This document shows positions 16,393 to 26,849 of a DNA stretch of 64,000 nucleotides, one piece after another. Every line of letters begins with the position of its first letter. Within the stretch, counting starts at the first letter, position 1. The translations under genes and the position numbers were made by a program. This DNA comes from Nitrobacter sp051912485 (GTDB taxonomy: Bacteria; Pseudomonadota; Alphaproteobacteria; Rhizobiales; Xanthobacteraceae): assembly GCF_051912485.1 (NCBI RefSeq), contig NZ_CP196822.1:930001-994000 (forward strand), in the 5' to 3' direction. The notes beneath the pieces are model-generated. The model made no database searches, was not told where the DNA came from, and saw nothing but the letters and a program-made list of their open reading frames with translations.

Positions 16393-19300
16393 CTATTTAC
16401 GCAGCACGCGAAGTGCACCGCCCAATGCGACACGGAGCCAGTCGGGACGATGCGCGAGCTCGTAGTCGATTTCATAGAACGCCTTCTCGAGCAGGAAGAA
16501 CCGCAGCGTTCCGCCGGCGTCGCCATCATTCTGCGGCCATAGCCGTGGATCGGTCATCGCTTCGCGGTAGGCCGTCAGGAAGGTTTGCGTCGCCTCGTCG
16601 CGCCATGCCGATAAAGCTTCAGCCAGTCGGCCGTCGTCGTCCGTTCCGGTCTTGAGGGCGCGCTCTTGCGCTGAGGTGACGGAATAGTCGATCGACCTGA
16701 TCAGCCCTGCGACATCGCGGGCCGCTGGTGCCTTCATCCGCCGCTCGGAGAGGCTTCGACGGGGCTCGCCTTCAAAGTCGATGATAAAGACATCGTCGCG
16801 GACGACAAGGATCTGTCCGAGATGAAAGTCGCCATGATGTCGAATGTTATGCATTTGAATTGTGGGCGGCAATAACTCGATGAGCCGGCCATGCAGCCCT
16901 GGACGGATGCTCAGAATATCGTCAGCAAGAAGCCGGTCCGAATCGGAAAGCTTTACTTGAGCGAGCCGATCAAACGTTTGCTCGGTGCGCGTCATCAAAC
17001 GGTCGATGAGGTGATCGACATCGGAAGCAGTCACAGGCTCGGGACGGAAATCAACAATGTCGTCGTGGCTCGCCAGTGCGACGTGCATTTCAGCGACGCG
17101 CTTGCCGGTTTGCATCATGTAGCGTTGATACGCCGCCTTCTCTTCAAGCGCCGGAGCCGAATCGCTTGCTCCGACCAGTCGCTGCTCGTCGATAAAGCGA
17201 TCCAATGCGGCGCTGCTGACTGTCCATGCGTCACCCTGGTTGCCGACAAAGTCATGAACGATGGCAACGGTGGCTTGGATATCGGGTCCCGTCAGTTCGG
17301 CGCTGCCAAGCAAAGCGGGAGTATTGGCGAATCCGGCGACGTCCGTCAGAAAGCGTCCGACTTCCACCTCCGGATTGATGCCGTTTTCGAGCTTACGGTA
17401 GATCTTAACGACGAACTTCTCGTCCACCAGTGCGGTGCTGTTCGATTGTTCGGTCTGCACCGCGCGCACGTTGTTAATCGGTTCTTCCGCAATCGAGCCC
17501 AGCCGTTCTGTAGGAAGATAAGCAAGCCGCAATTCGCCTTCCTCGAAGATTGCCCGGTGGCGCAGATCATCGATAATGCCCGCGATCAGGTCGTTCTCAT
17601 AGGCGGCATCGATCAGTGTTCCCTCGCGCGAGCCCTGCCGGACTGCGGCGATCGTTTTTGCGTCATAGTTGTTATTATGCCGGTCCAGTCGATCCCATCG
17701 GATTCGGATCGGCATCGCGTAGCGGCCCGATTGCCCGCGATGAGTGACGTCGAAGATCACCAGCCATGGCCGGGAAATCTGGTCTTTCGTGAGCGGTATC
17801 GCCGCCGGAACACGCGCAGTGATGGCGTTGGCCGACCGCTCCGGAAACCACCGTGAGCGGGCGAGATGTGAGGGCAGGACGTCGCGCTCGAAGATCGAGC
17901 GGGTCCGAGCCAACGACATCCACGTCGCGCCGAGCGGCACCACGAGGGTCTCATAATCGGGCACGATCACTGCCGCGACGTTCGGCGACGGCGGCTTCTC
18001 GGTCAGCTGGAACCAGTAGAATCCGTAAGGCGCAAGCGTGATCAAATAAGCCAGCTCGCCGATATCGGGAAATGTCGTTCGCCCCAGCATTTCGAGGGGT
18101 GACCGACCCTTCCATTGCGACAGATCAAGTTCAGAAGCCTGTGCCGACCGCGATAGGTTGGCGACGCAGAGCAGGGCCTCGTCGCCATATTGCCGCACAT
18201 AAGCGAGTACGCTTCGATTCGAGGAGCGCACGAATGACATGGTGCCGCGGCCGAAGGCGAAGCTCGATTTGCGTACCGAAATCAGCTTCTTCATCCAACT
18301 CAACAGCGAGGACAGGCTTCGCGACTGGGCCTCGACATTGACGGATTCGTAGCCATAGACAGCATCCATCACCGGTGGCGCATAGAGCCGAGCGGGGTCG
18401 CAACGCGAGAAGCCGCCATTGCGGTCCGGCGTCCATTGCATCGGGGTACGGACGCCATTGCGATCGCCAAGATAGATGTTGTCGCCCATCCCGATCTCGT
18501 CGCCGTAATAGATGATTGGCGTGCCGGGAAACGACATCAGCAACGAATTCATCAGCTCGATCTTGCGCCGGTCATTGTCCATCAAAGGCGCGAGGCGGCG
18601 CCGAATGCCGAGATTGATGCGCGCGCGCGGATCAGCGGCATATGTCGACCACAGATAATCGCGTTCGATATCCGTCACCATTTCGAGTGTCAGCTCGTCA
18701 TGGTTGCGCAGGAACATCGCCCATTGGCAATTGCCGGGAATGTCGGGCGTCTGCCGCAGGATGTCGGTGATCGGAAAACGATCCTCCTGCGCGATCGCCA
18801 TATAGATGCGCGGCATCAGCGGGAAATGATAGGCCATGTGGCACTCGTCGCCATCGCCAAAATAGGACTGGACATCCTCTGGCCATTGATTGGCTTCGGC
18901 CAGAAGTACTTTGCCTTTGGCGTAGGCATCGAGCTCCGCGCGAATGTGTTTGATTACCGCATGCGTTTCGGGAAGATTTTCGTTGTTGGTGCCGTCACGC
19001 TCGCAGAGATACGGAATCGCATCCAACCGAAAACCGTCCACACCCGCGTCGAGCCACCGCTTCATGACCTGAACGACGGCCCTGACCACGCGCGGATTGT
19101 CGAAATTGAGATCGGGCTGGTGCGTGAAGAAACGGTGCCAGTAATAGGCGTTGGCTTCGGCATCCCAGGCCCAGTTCGACTTCTCCGTGTCGGTGAAAAT
19201 GATCCGCGTATCCTGATATTTCTTGTCGGTGTCGCTCCAGACGTACCAGTTACGCGCACTCGATCCGGGTGGACTACGCTGAGCGCGCTTGAACCATCTG

Positions 19301-19665
19301 TGCTGGTCGGAGGTGTGATTGATGACGAGTTCGGTAATCACGCGAAGTCCACGCCGTCGCGCTTCGGAGATGAAGCGGCGAAACTCCTTCATCGTGCCGA
19401 AATCGGGATTGATCGAACCGTAATCGGCAATGTCATATCCGTCATCGCGTCCCGGAGACGGATAGAACGGCAGCAGCCATAGCGTGCTAACGCCCAGCTC
19501 CTGCAGGTAATCAAGCTTGTTGGTCAGACCGGCAAAGTCACCGATGCCATCGTTGTTGCTGTCGGCGAAGGCCTTGACGTGAAGCTGATAGATGATGGCG
19601 TCCTTGTACCAGAGATCGTCGGTCTGGACATATCTGTCAGCATCGATCTGGGTCATCTCGTTCAT
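16393..19665 (-). CDS. treS: Trehalose synthase fused to maltokinase
   Basis: Bifunctional protein of 1090 aa. The first ~560 residues are TreS (trehalose-maltose mutase): WYKDAIIYQLHVKAF, VITELVINHTSDQH, VDGFRLDAIPYL, VLLAEANQWPEDV and FLRNHDELTLEM carry the GH13 catalytic residues. The C-terminal ~500 residues are a maltokinase (Pep2/Mak) with the aminoglycoside-kinase-like fold. Its HGDFHLGQIL catalytic loop and FIIDFEGEP metal-binding motif are present. Together they turn trehalose into maltose-1-phosphate, the GlgE substrate. ATG at 19665 lies 8 nt after the glgE stop with GAGG upstream. Fusion of the two is known in proteobacteria; in mycobacteria they are usually separate. Confidence 0.94.
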   Translation of the reverse strand: MNEMTQIDADRYVQTDDLWYKDAIIYQLHVKAFADSNNDGIGDFAGLTNKLDYLQELGVSTLWLLPFYPSPGRDDGYDIADYGSINPDFGTMKEFRRFISEARRRGLRVITELVINHTSDQHRWFKRAQRSPPGSSARNWYVWSDTDKKYQDTRIIFTDTEKSNWAWDAEANAYYWHRFFTHQPDLNFDNPRVVRAVVQVMKRWLDAGVDGFRLDAIPYLCERDGTNNENLPETHAVIKHIRAELDAYAKGKVLLAEANQWPEDVQSYFGDGDECHMAYHFPLMPRIYMAIAQEDRFPITDILRQTPDIPGNCQWAMFLRNHDELTLEMVTDIERDYLWSTYAADPRARINLGIRRRLAPLMDNDRRKIELMNSLLMSFPGTPIIYYGDEIGMGDNIYLGDRNGVRTPMQWTPDRNGGFSRCDPARLYAPPVMDAVYGYESVNVEAQSRSLSSLLSWMKKLISVRKSSFAFGRGTMSFVRSSNRSVLAYVRQYGDEALLCVANLSRSAQASELDLSQWKGRSPLEMLGRTTFPDIGELAYLITLAPYGFYWFQLTEKPPSPNVAAVIVPDYETLVVPLGATWMSLARTRSIFERDVLPSHLARSRWFPERSANAITARVPAAIPLTKDQISRPWLVIFDVTHRGQSGRYAMPIRIRWDRLDRHNNNYDAKTIAAVRQGSREGTLIDAAYENDLIAGIIDDLRHRAIFEEGELRLAYLPTERLGSIAEEPINNVRAVQTEQSNSTALVDEKFVVKIYRKLENGINPEVEVGRFLTDVAGFANTPALLGSAELTGPDIQATVAIVHDFVGNQGDAWTVSSAALDRFIDEQRLVGASDSAPALEEKAAYQRYMMQTGKRVAEMHVALASHDDIVDFRPEPVTASDVDHLIDRLMTRTEQTFDRLAQVKLSDSDRLLADDILSIRPGLHGRLIELLPPTIQMHNIRHHGDFHLGQILVVRDDVFIIDFEGEPRRSLSERRMKAPAARDVAGLIRSIDYSVTSAQERALKTGTDDDGRLAEALSAWRDEATQTFLTAYREAMTDPRLWPQNDGDAGGTLRFFLLEKAFYEIDYELAHRPDWLRVALGGALRVLRK

Positions 19666-19673
19666 GACGGGCC

Positions 19674-21647
19674 TCACGCCAGACAACGAAATAAAAGTGC
19701 GGGGTCGCGGTGCGGATCAATCCTCAGGCGCGCTCCACCCCACTCGATAGCGTGACGTTCGCCCGTCATCAGATTTTCCAGCGCGACCGGAGGCCTCGTT
19801 TCGCTAGCGGTCCGGATCTGAATTGAATCCAGCGGAAGCCAGAATTCGCTGGCGTCACGCGACAGCGCGATGGCGCCGACAATCGTGTTGCTGGCGTCGG
19901 TGCTTTGCTTGGTGAACGCAACGATCTGATCGTTGGCGACAGGAAGGAATTTCAGGTTGCGGGTTTGCAAGAGCGCCGGATTGGTACGCCGCGCCCGATT
20001 GAGCGCCGTGATATACGGCTTGATGTTGCCGGGTGCATTCCAGTCGCGAACCTTGATCTCGTACTTTTCCGAATTGAGATATTCTTCGCGTCCCGGAATG
20101 GCATCGTGCTCCAGAAGCTCGAAGCCGTTGTAGATCCCGTAAGTACTCGACAGTGTCGCCGCCAACGCCACACGCGCCTTGAACATCCATGATTCACCAC
20201 TCTGCAGGTGGTAGGGCAGAATGTCGGGCGTGTTGACGAAAAAATTGGGCCGGTAGTAGTCGCGCTCGGGATATCCCGTCAGTTCGGTGAGGTAGGATTC
20301 GATCTCCGATTTCCGGGTGCGCCAGGTGAAATAAGTATAGGACTGTGTGAATCCCAGCTTCGCCAGGCCCTTCATGACCTTCGGCCGGGTGAACGCCTCG
20401 GCGAGGAAGATGACGCCGGGGTCTTTCGTCTGGACCTCGCGGATCAGCCATTCCCAGAAATTGAGCGGCTTGGTGTGCGGGTTGTCGATGCGAAAGATGC
20501 GCACGCCCTGGTTGACCCAGAACAGGATAGTATCGCGGAGTGCATTCCACAACGAGCCGGCATCGTCGCAACCGAAATCAGGATTGACGATGTCCTCGTA
20601 TTTTTTCGGAGGATTTTCCGCATAGCGCATCGAGCCGTCGGGACGCCGCCTGAACCAGTCGGGATGCTGCGTCAGCCAGGGATGATCGGGCGAACACTGC
20701 ACCGCGATGTCGAGGGCGATCTCCATGCTATGGCTCTTGCAGGCGGCGATCAGATCACGGAAGTCCTCGAAGGTGCCGAGTTCCGGGTGGATTGCATCGT
20801 GCCCGCCTTCCTCGGCGCCAATGGCGTAGGGACTGCCGGGGTCGCCTTCGGCGGCAGTCAGCGCATTATTGCGCCCCTTGCGATTGATCCTGCCGATCGG
20901 ATGAATCGGCGTGAAGTAAAGGACGTCGAATCCCATCGCGGCGATATCGGGGAGGCGGGCGATGCAGTCACGAAACGTGCCGTGCTGGCCGGGGATTGTG
21001 CTCTGGCTGCGGGGCACCATCTCGTACCATGCTCCCGCTCCGGCCAGGCTGCGGTCGATCGTCAGCGGGTAGAGCTGCGACCGCGTGAGATCGCCGCGTT
21101 CGCGGCCATCGGCCATGGCAATTGCCAGTTCCGGGACGAGCAGGTTCGCTGGATCGCCGTCTTTCAGATAATTCTCGCACTGACGAACGATGGTCGCTGT
21201 CGCCTCCATGCCGCCATACTGCGCGCGCGTCAGTAATGCGGCGCCCTCCAGCGCATCGAGAGCGACGTCCTGGCCGGCCTTCTGCTTCAGTTCGAAGCCG
21301 TGCTTCCATGTTGCGAATTCATCGGTCCAGGCTTCGATCGCATAGACATAGCGCCCCGGTTCGCTAGGTGCGAAGCTGCCGAACCAGCGATCGTTGTCGT
21401 GCAGGATCATTGGCGACTTGTGCCAGTCGCGATCTTCCTCGCGCCGCCAGATCAATTGCGCGGCAATGATGTCGTGACCGCTTCGGAATATGTCCGCCCA
21501 GACCTCGATGATGTCGCCCGCGAGCCGTTTGACCGGAAATCGTCCGGCGTCGACGCAGGGATACACGTCCTCGATGTGGAAGCTGCCCGCCGTTGCGCCC
21601 CGTTCGCCCGCCCGCAAAGGCTTGTTTTTCTGCGTTGATACGGACAT
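19674..21647 (-). CDS. glgE: Alpha-1,4-glucan:maltose-1-phosphate maltosyltransferase
   Basis: GH13 subfamily 3 enzyme (about 657 aa) that extends alpha-1,4-glucan by maltosyl units taken from maltose-1-phosphate. The N-terminal domain starts HIEDVYPCVDAGRFPVKR. The catalytic barrel has VLYFTPIHPIGRINRKGRNN, the nucleophile region VRIFRIDNPHTKPLNFWEWL and the acid/base region VIFLAEAFTRPKVM. ATG at 21647 (MSVSTQKNK) is the likely start; a GTG at 21704 would add 19 residues. It is the first gene of the minus-strand operon and diverges from malQ across 167 bases, in which I see no unambiguous promoter or operator. Confidence 0.94.
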   Translation of the reverse strand: MSVSTQKNKPLRAGERGATAGSFHIEDVYPCVDAGRFPVKRLAGDIIEVWADIFRSGHDIIAAQLIWRREEDRDWHKSPMILHDNDRWFGSFAPSEPGRYVYAIEAWTDEFATWKHGFELKQKAGQDVALDALEGAALLTRAQYGGMEATATIVRQCENYLKDGDPANLLVPELAIAMADGRERGDLTRSQLYPLTIDRSLAGAGAWYEMVPRSQSTIPGQHGTFRDCIARLPDIAAMGFDVLYFTPIHPIGRINRKGRNNALTAAEGDPGSPYAIGAEEGGHDAIHPELGTFEDFRDLIAACKSHSMEIALDIAVQCSPDHPWLTQHPDWFRRRPDGSMRYAENPPKKYEDIVNPDFGCDDAGSLWNALRDTILFWVNQGVRIFRIDNPHTKPLNFWEWLIREVQTKDPGVIFLAEAFTRPKVMKGLAKLGFTQSYTYFTWRTRKSEIESYLTELTGYPERDYYRPNFFVNTPDILPYHLQSGESWMFKARVALAATLSSTYGIYNGFELLEHDAIPGREEYLNSEKYEIKVRDWNAPGNIKPYITALNRARRTNPALLQTRNLKFLPVANDQIVAFTKQSTDASNTIVGAIALSRDASEFWLPLDSIQIRTASETRPPVALENLMTGERHAIEWGGARLRIDPHRDPALLFRCLA

Positions 21648-21814
21648 CACGCGCCGCCGACCTGTCTGTGATTGAAGGACCCGCCCGTTTAACCCTCGCG
21701 TCACCCCAAAGTTCCCGATGGAACCGCGATCTTGTTATGGCGTTACCTTTCTTCGTGCGAGACTTCGTCACCGACGAAATCTTGGACAGTCGTGCTTGGG
21801 TTTGAGGCGTGGGG

Positions 21815-23761
21815 ATGGATGTTTATTCAAAAGCGCGCGACCTTGGCATCGATCTGGAATTTGTGGACGGGCAGGGCCACCGCCATGTGGTGAATGGTGA
21901 GCGGCTTCGCGCAATTCTCGACGGTTTGCCGCCCCCTCCACGACATCCGTATCTGAAGCAACCAGTCGTTGTTATCGTCGACGCTGGCGATTGTCACGTG
22001 CCGGTGGATTCTGAGGTGAATGGAATCGGTTGGCGGCTCGTTGGACGTAATGCGGTGCTCGCGCGAGGACGTGTCGCCCGATCGATGATCGATCTGCCGC
22101 ATTCGATGGCAATCGGTCCCTATCGGCTGGAACTCGAGAATGAGAACTGCGATACGATTGATTCGATTCCGTTGCTGGTGACGCCTGCGGCGGCCTATCA
22201 AGGCTCGTTCGAGAGAGTATGGGTTCTGTCGGTTCAACTCTACGGGCTATCGTCATCCCGCAACTGGGGAATTGGCGATTTCACGGATCTCGCCGCACTG
22301 ATCGAATTGGCTGCGGAGTGGGGCTGTGCGGGCATCGGACTCAATCCGCTTCATGCGCTGTTCGATGACCGCCCGCTCGAATGCAGCCCCTATGCACCGA
22401 ACAGCCGGCTGTTTCTCAATCCGCTCTACATCGATCCCGAGCGGTTGCCGAATTTTGCGGGCGCTTGGCTGGCGCAGCATCGCGAACAACGCGATCAGGC
22501 CCGCCACGGCGTACTGATCGACTACGCGGCCGTCGCGGAATTGAAATTCGCAGCGCTCCGGTACGCGTTCGAGGCCTTCAACACTGAAGATGCGACCGCT
22601 CGAGTCGAATTCGAGGCGTTCAGGCAGGAGCGCGGCGAATTGCTGCAACGCTTTGCCTGCTTCGAAGTGTTGCGACGGCAATTCGCTCCATTGCCGTGGT
22701 GGCAATGGCCGGAGGAGTGGCGTCGCCCTGAGGATGCGCGAATTCATGGCTTTCGAAAGGGTCCGCAATGTGCCGAGATCGAATTCGTGGAGTTCGTGCA
22801 ATGGTGCGCGGCAATCCAGTTGCAGTCATGCGCTGACCTTGCCGCTGAGCGCGGAATGGCGGTCGGGCTTTATCTCGATGTCGCTGTTGGGGTTCAGGCC
22901 GGCGGGTTCGATGCGTGGAACGAGCAAAATGCCATCTCGCGCGGGCTTTCGGTTGGTGCGCCGCCCGATCAGCTCAACACGGCAGGGCAGGATTGGGGAC
23001 TGGCTGGTTTCAATGCCGCTGGACTGGAGGCGAGTGGCTTCGCACCGTTTCGGGAAATGCTGCGCGCCTCGATGCGTTTTGCGGGAGCGATACGGCTGGA
23101 TCATGTCCTCGGGCTCAATCGGCTCTATCTGATACCTTCCGGTGCGTCGCCGCGGGATGGCGTGTATGTCGAGATGCCGTTGGACGCGCTGCTCGGCGTC
23201 ATCGCGCAGGAGAGCGTCAGTCAGCGCTGCATCACGATCGGGGAGGATCTGGGAACGGTGCCGGATGGCTTTCGCGACATTCTCGCGGCATGGGGCGTGT
23301 GGTCCTACAAGGTGATGATGTTCGAACGCGGCCATGACGGCGCTTTTATCGGGCCGTCGGGCTATGCCGCCAACGCCCTTGTTACCTTCAACACGCATGA
23401 CCTTGCGTCGTTCGCAGGCTGGCAATCGCATTCCGATCTCAAGGTCAAGCGGGAGCTTGGTCTCGATCCAGGCGAGTCGGAGGCGGAGCGGGCGCACGCT
23501 CGCCGAGCGTTTGAATGGAAGCTCGGCGAAGAACATATCGGACCGAAGAATTTTTTCGGGGCCGTTGAATTTCTCGCGCGCACGCCGTCGCGCATTCTCG
23601 CGATCGCGCTCGACGATCTGATTGGATTGAAGGATCAGCCGAACATTCCGGGCACGATGAATGAGCATCCCAACTGGCGGCGGCGGCTTCCGGTCGAGCT
23701 GAACGATCTCGGCCGTTGCATCGATCTCGACGCGCTTCGGCACGCGCTCCGCATTCGCTGA
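21815..23761 (+). CDS. malQ: 4-alpha-glucanotransferase (amylomaltase)
   Basis: GH77 disproportionating enzyme (648 aa) that moves glucan segments between maltooligosaccharides. Visible family motifs are SSRNWGIGDFTDL, CSPYAPNSRLFLNPLYID, AIRLDHVLGLNRLYLIP (nucleophile Asp), ITIGEDLGTVPDGF (acid Glu) and TFNTHDLASFAGW (third Asp). ATG at 21815 is favoured because GAGG sits 7 bases upstream; an in-frame GTG at 21809 is the alternative. It is transcribed divergently from the glgE operon and would supply longer chains for the phosphorylase and branching enzyme. Confidence 0.94.
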   Translation: MDVYSKARDLGIDLEFVDGQGHRHVVNGERLRAILDGLPPPPRHPYLKQPVVVIVDAGDCHVPVDSEVNGIGWRLVGRNAVLARGRVARSMIDLPHSMAIGPYRLELENENCDTIDSIPLLVTPAAAYQGSFERVWVLSVQLYGLSSSRNWGIGDFTDLAALIELAAEWGCAGIGLNPLHALFDDRPLECSPYAPNSRLFLNPLYIDPERLPNFAGAWLAQHREQRDQARHGVLIDYAAVAELKFAALRYAFEAFNTEDATARVEFEAFRQERGELLQRFACFEVLRRQFAPLPWWQWPEEWRRPEDARIHGFRKGPQCAEIEFVEFVQWCAAIQLQSCADLAAERGMAVGLYLDVAVGVQAGGFDAWNEQNAISRGLSVGAPPDQLNTAGQDWGLAGFNAAGLEASGFAPFREMLRASMRFAGAIRLDHVLGLNRLYLIPSGASPRDGVYVEMPLDALLGVIAQESVSQRCITIGEDLGTVPDGFRDILAAWGVWSYKVMMFERGHDGAFIGPSGYAANALVTFNTHDLASFAGWQSHSDLKVKRELGLDPGESEAERAHARRAFEWKLGEEHIGPKNFFGAVEFLARTPSRILAIALDDLIGLKDQPNIPGTMNEHPNWRRRLPVELNDLGRCIDLDALRHALRIR

Positions 23762-23822
23762 AACGCCTCACGGTTCGAAGCGGGGCACGCAGGCGTGTGC
23801 CCCGCGCCGTCACAGTCTGATG

Positions 23823-26800
23823 TTATGACGCAACCGCCTTGACCGTGGGCGGGCTTTCCCGGCCAAGCGGATCCACGATTGTGACATAGACACTGGTTGC
23901 ACCGTTCGATGCGGCTGCTCCTGTCCACTGGAACGCCGGATTGGTGGTCGGCACCCCGTCGGCCAGCAGGGTCGGCGCTGCGCCGTCTTGCTCCGCCCAC
24001 AGTCGGATGCGGTAGGGGCCTATTGCTTGCGGATGTGCGACGGGCACGTCGGCGATGAGGACTTGAAGCGTAAACCCGCCCCCCGAAGCGACGACGGTGG
24101 CGGTGATCGAAGCGGCGTCGAGCGCAGCCGGCGCGCTGGTCGGTGCGTTCACCACAGTGGTCGGCGCGGAGAGCAGGCTGAAGGCTGCGGCCGCATCCCC
24201 GACTTGCGTGGCGTTCTCGGCTGTAATCGCTCCCGGCGGCGGAAGCATCGTCGCACCGCGAGGAAGGCGTCGCTCCGCCGGCAAGCGAACTTCCGCCCAC
24301 CACGTATAGCGCACGAACGGAAGGAGTCCCGACGTGTCCACGAATGTCGCTGCGAAGCGGGGCGCACTGCCGCTGCGATCGAGCGAAAGCGGACGGATAC
24401 CGCCGACCATGCGCGCATAGAGCGGATCATTGACCGCGCCGCTGGCGCGGCGGAGACGATAGTGAGGTGGGTTCGCTGCGGTTGGCGGCTGCGTGAACAG
24501 TCCAGGCTCCGCCGCCGCAATTGCACCAAGGTCGAATCCCATCGCCACCACCGTCAGTTCCGGCTTGCCGGCGGCGTTCACGGTGAGGGTCAGGCGCGGC
24601 ATTGGCGGGCGCCTGTCGTTCGGCACGGCGACCGGCACGAGGCCGCAAGCGTCGAAGTTCGCCTGGGCTCCGGCATCGGTCTCCGGCACGATGCGCAGGA
24701 ATCCGACCGTCTGCAGTGCCCGCGGCAGCGTTGTTGCGAGGCGAGCGCGTCCGTCGCTGTCGGCGATGATGGGCGCGTCAGTAATGAGCCGGAAGCGATC
24801 GGCACGACCGTTCAACTGGCCTTGCTGCTGCTTTGTGAAGCCGTCGAGCGCCACAGTCGCACGGGTGGCGGCTGCGGGCAGATCAAGGCCGCGCTGATCG
24901 GCGATCCACGCCCGATAGGACTGCCCCGGTGCCGCCGGCCACGACAAGCGCAATTCGACGTCCGGCGAAGGACCGGGCCGGCTGGTCCAGATGATGCCGG
25001 GACCGCAAGGCGTCGGCCGCGGGTGTCGGCCGTCGGTGATGGTGATGGTCTGCGCGGCCTGCGGCGACGAGGTGCCATCATCATCGACGAAGTAAGCGGT
25101 GAGAGGCCACGCGCCGCTCTGTTGCTGAGCGAGCGACGGTAGTGCAAATACCTGTGCGATCATCGTCCCGGGTGTGGCAGCGATGGTGCGCGTATGCCCC
25201 GCGAAGGCGAGCCCAAGTTTTGCGATCGGGCGGCCGCCGATACCGATCGAATTGTTGTCGGGAACGGGCACGCGCACGTCGAGCGAGCCCGGCGACAGCG
25301 CGCCGGGGGCCTGGTCGTCGAGCACCGCGCGCAGCGGCATGGCGCGCAGCACTGGCGGCGGCGGAGCAGGACGGTCGGGATCGGGCACGTCGATATCAGC
25401 GGGATCGCCGAAGCGGCCGAACAGATCGCCGGAGCAAAAACGATAGATATTTTTCGCGCCGGATGAGATGGGCGCATCGGATGCAATGCTGTGTCCTTCA
25501 TTATCCTCGCCGCGCAGCAACACGACATGTCGCCGCGCGGTCTTCGTCTTGATGCAGCGTGTTCGCGGTTTAAACCCCTTGCCGTCGTCCCGTGCCATCG
25601 CGAGCAGCGGCGCGAACGGCGTGGTCGACAAGGTGAAGCCTTGCCGGAACGAGGTGCTGATGCCGCTCGCCGCCGCGATCCAGTTTGCCTTTGCGAGCGA
25701 GACGCCGGGCGCCGGCAGCGGATCGGGAAGCGGCACCGCGCCGGCGGCCGCCGTGAAGCAGCGGATCTCAAAACCCTTGTCGCGCAGCTTGTTGGCGACG
25801 TCACTGGCGCCGGTGAGGTCGAGCACGCGGTCGACCATCTCCTGTTCGTCCGCGTCGAGCGGCGGCAGCTGGTCCGCGAGCCGCGTGACGAACTTGAACG
25901 GCCCGAACTCTATTTCGGAGATCACCCGCTGCGGATCGACTGCGAACACGCCGGCGACGACGAGCCCGATCAGCGGTTGCGCCATATCCGGGCGAATGGC
26001 CTTGCCGATGTTGTCCGCGAAGCCGAGATAGCGCGCGAAGCCCGGATCGCAGATCGGCATCAGCACGCTGTCGAGTTGCGGAACATCGGCGCTTTGCGGC
26101 GGCGAGCTGCCCTGGTTCGGCACGGCAAGTGTCACGTTCCAGGGCGCGTCGGCGGGAGCGCGGACCACTGCCTCCAGCGCGTCATCGACTTCGGCGCGTT
26201 GGGCCTCGATCCTGGCCACTTCGTCGTCGGGCCCGAGCGGACCGAACGGTCCGTCGGGCTGGTCGAGCGCCGTATAGCGGAGCGGCGCGCTGCGCGCGAC
26301 GCGTTTGAGACCTTCCTTCTGCGTGATCCCGCCGTAGTACCAGCGGCAGTCGCCGGGAATGGGCAGCGGCAGCGTGACGATGGGCTTCTCTTCGCGGATC
26401 CGCTCGGTCGACTTCGAATAGATCGCATAGACCTTAAGACGCGCTCCTGCGGTGTCGCCGCTGAGACGCACCCGGCGCGTCACCGGTCCGCCGACGATCG
26501 CGGCCGGCTTAGAGCGCCGCGCGATCAACCCGTCTGTGTCGGGATCGAGCAGCGAGATGGCGGTCTTGCCGCCGCCCGGAGGAACGGCTTCGACAGCGAC
26601 GTAGCGGGTCGTGTCGCGCTCGGCCTCCGGCGGCTCGATCGGGATCGTCCTCTTGAGCAGTTTGGGGTCGCGCGGCGGTGTGACGGTTTTGGTGCTGACC
26701 GGCACCTGCCAGACCAGCCACGGCGCGAGTGGAAGGCCGAGCAGCGGCGATGACTGGATGCGGACATGAACGCCGTCCGGCAGGTCGGCGTCGTTCTCCG

Positions 26801-26849
26801 CTTGCAATGCGAACAGCGCGAGCCAGGAGGGCGAAGCGAAGCGGATCAT
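23823..26849 (-). CDS. Large protein of unknown function (1008 aa), partner of the upstream giant gene
   Basis: I do not recognise a defined family. The ATG at 26849 (MIRFASPSWLALFAL) overlaps the stop of the 1878-aa gene as ATGA, so the two are almost certainly co-translated. There is no classical signal peptide with a cleavage site and no clear membrane segment. The sequence is proline-rich and looks beta-sheet-rich. Residues from about 590 onward contain stretches like fibronectin type III or immunoglobulin-like modules (DVELRLSWPAAPGQSYRAWI; the C-terminus is GATSVYVTIVDPLGRESPP). Its size and pairing suggest a structural or scaffold part of a complex. A minus-strand frame extends upstream to 27197 but overlaps the other gene. 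Confidence 0.75.
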   Translation of the reverse strand: MIRFASPSWLALFALQAENDADLPDGVHVRIQSSPLLGLPLAPWLVWQVPVSTKTVTPPRDPKLLKRTIPIEPPEAERDTTRYVAVEAVPPGGGKTAISLLDPDTDGLIARRSKPAAIVGGPVTRRVRLSGDTAGARLKVYAIYSKSTERIREEKPIVTLPLPIPGDCRWYYGGITQKEGLKRVARSAPLRYTALDQPDGPFGPLGPDDEVARIEAQRAEVDDALEAVVRAPADAPWNVTLAVPNQGSSPPQSADVPQLDSVLMPICDPGFARYLGFADNIGKAIRPDMAQPLIGLVVAGVFAVDPQRVISEIEFGPFKFVTRLADQLPPLDADEQEMVDRVLDLTGASDVANKLRDKGFEIRCFTAAAGAVPLPDPLPAPGVSLAKANWIAAASGISTSFRQGFTLSTTPFAPLLAMARDDGKGFKPRTRCIKTKTARRHVVLLRGEDNEGHSIASDAPISSGAKNIYRFCSGDLFGRFGDPADIDVPDPDRPAPPPPVLRAMPLRAVLDDQAPGALSPGSLDVRVPVPDNNSIGIGGRPIAKLGLAFAGHTRTIAATPGTMIAQVFALPSLAQQQSGAWPLTAYFVDDDGTSSPQAAQTITITDGRHPRPTPCGPGIIWTSRPGPSPDVELRLSWPAAPGQSYRAWIADQRGLDLPAAATRATVALDGFTKQQQGQLNGRADRFRLITDAPIIADSDGRARLATTLPRALQTVGFLRIVPETDAGAQANFDACGLVPVAVPNDRRPPMPRLTLTVNAAGKPELTVVAMGFDLGAIAAAEPGLFTQPPTAANPPHYRLRRASGAVNDPLYARMVGGIRPLSLDRSGSAPRFAATFVDTSGLLPFVRYTWWAEVRLPAERRLPRGATMLPPPGAITAENATQVGDAAAAFSLLSAPTTVVNAPTSAPAALDAASITATVVASGGGFTLQVLIADVPVAHPQAIGPYRIRLWAEQDGAAPTLLADGVPTTNPAFQWTGAAASNGATSVYVTIVDPLGRESPPTVKAVAS

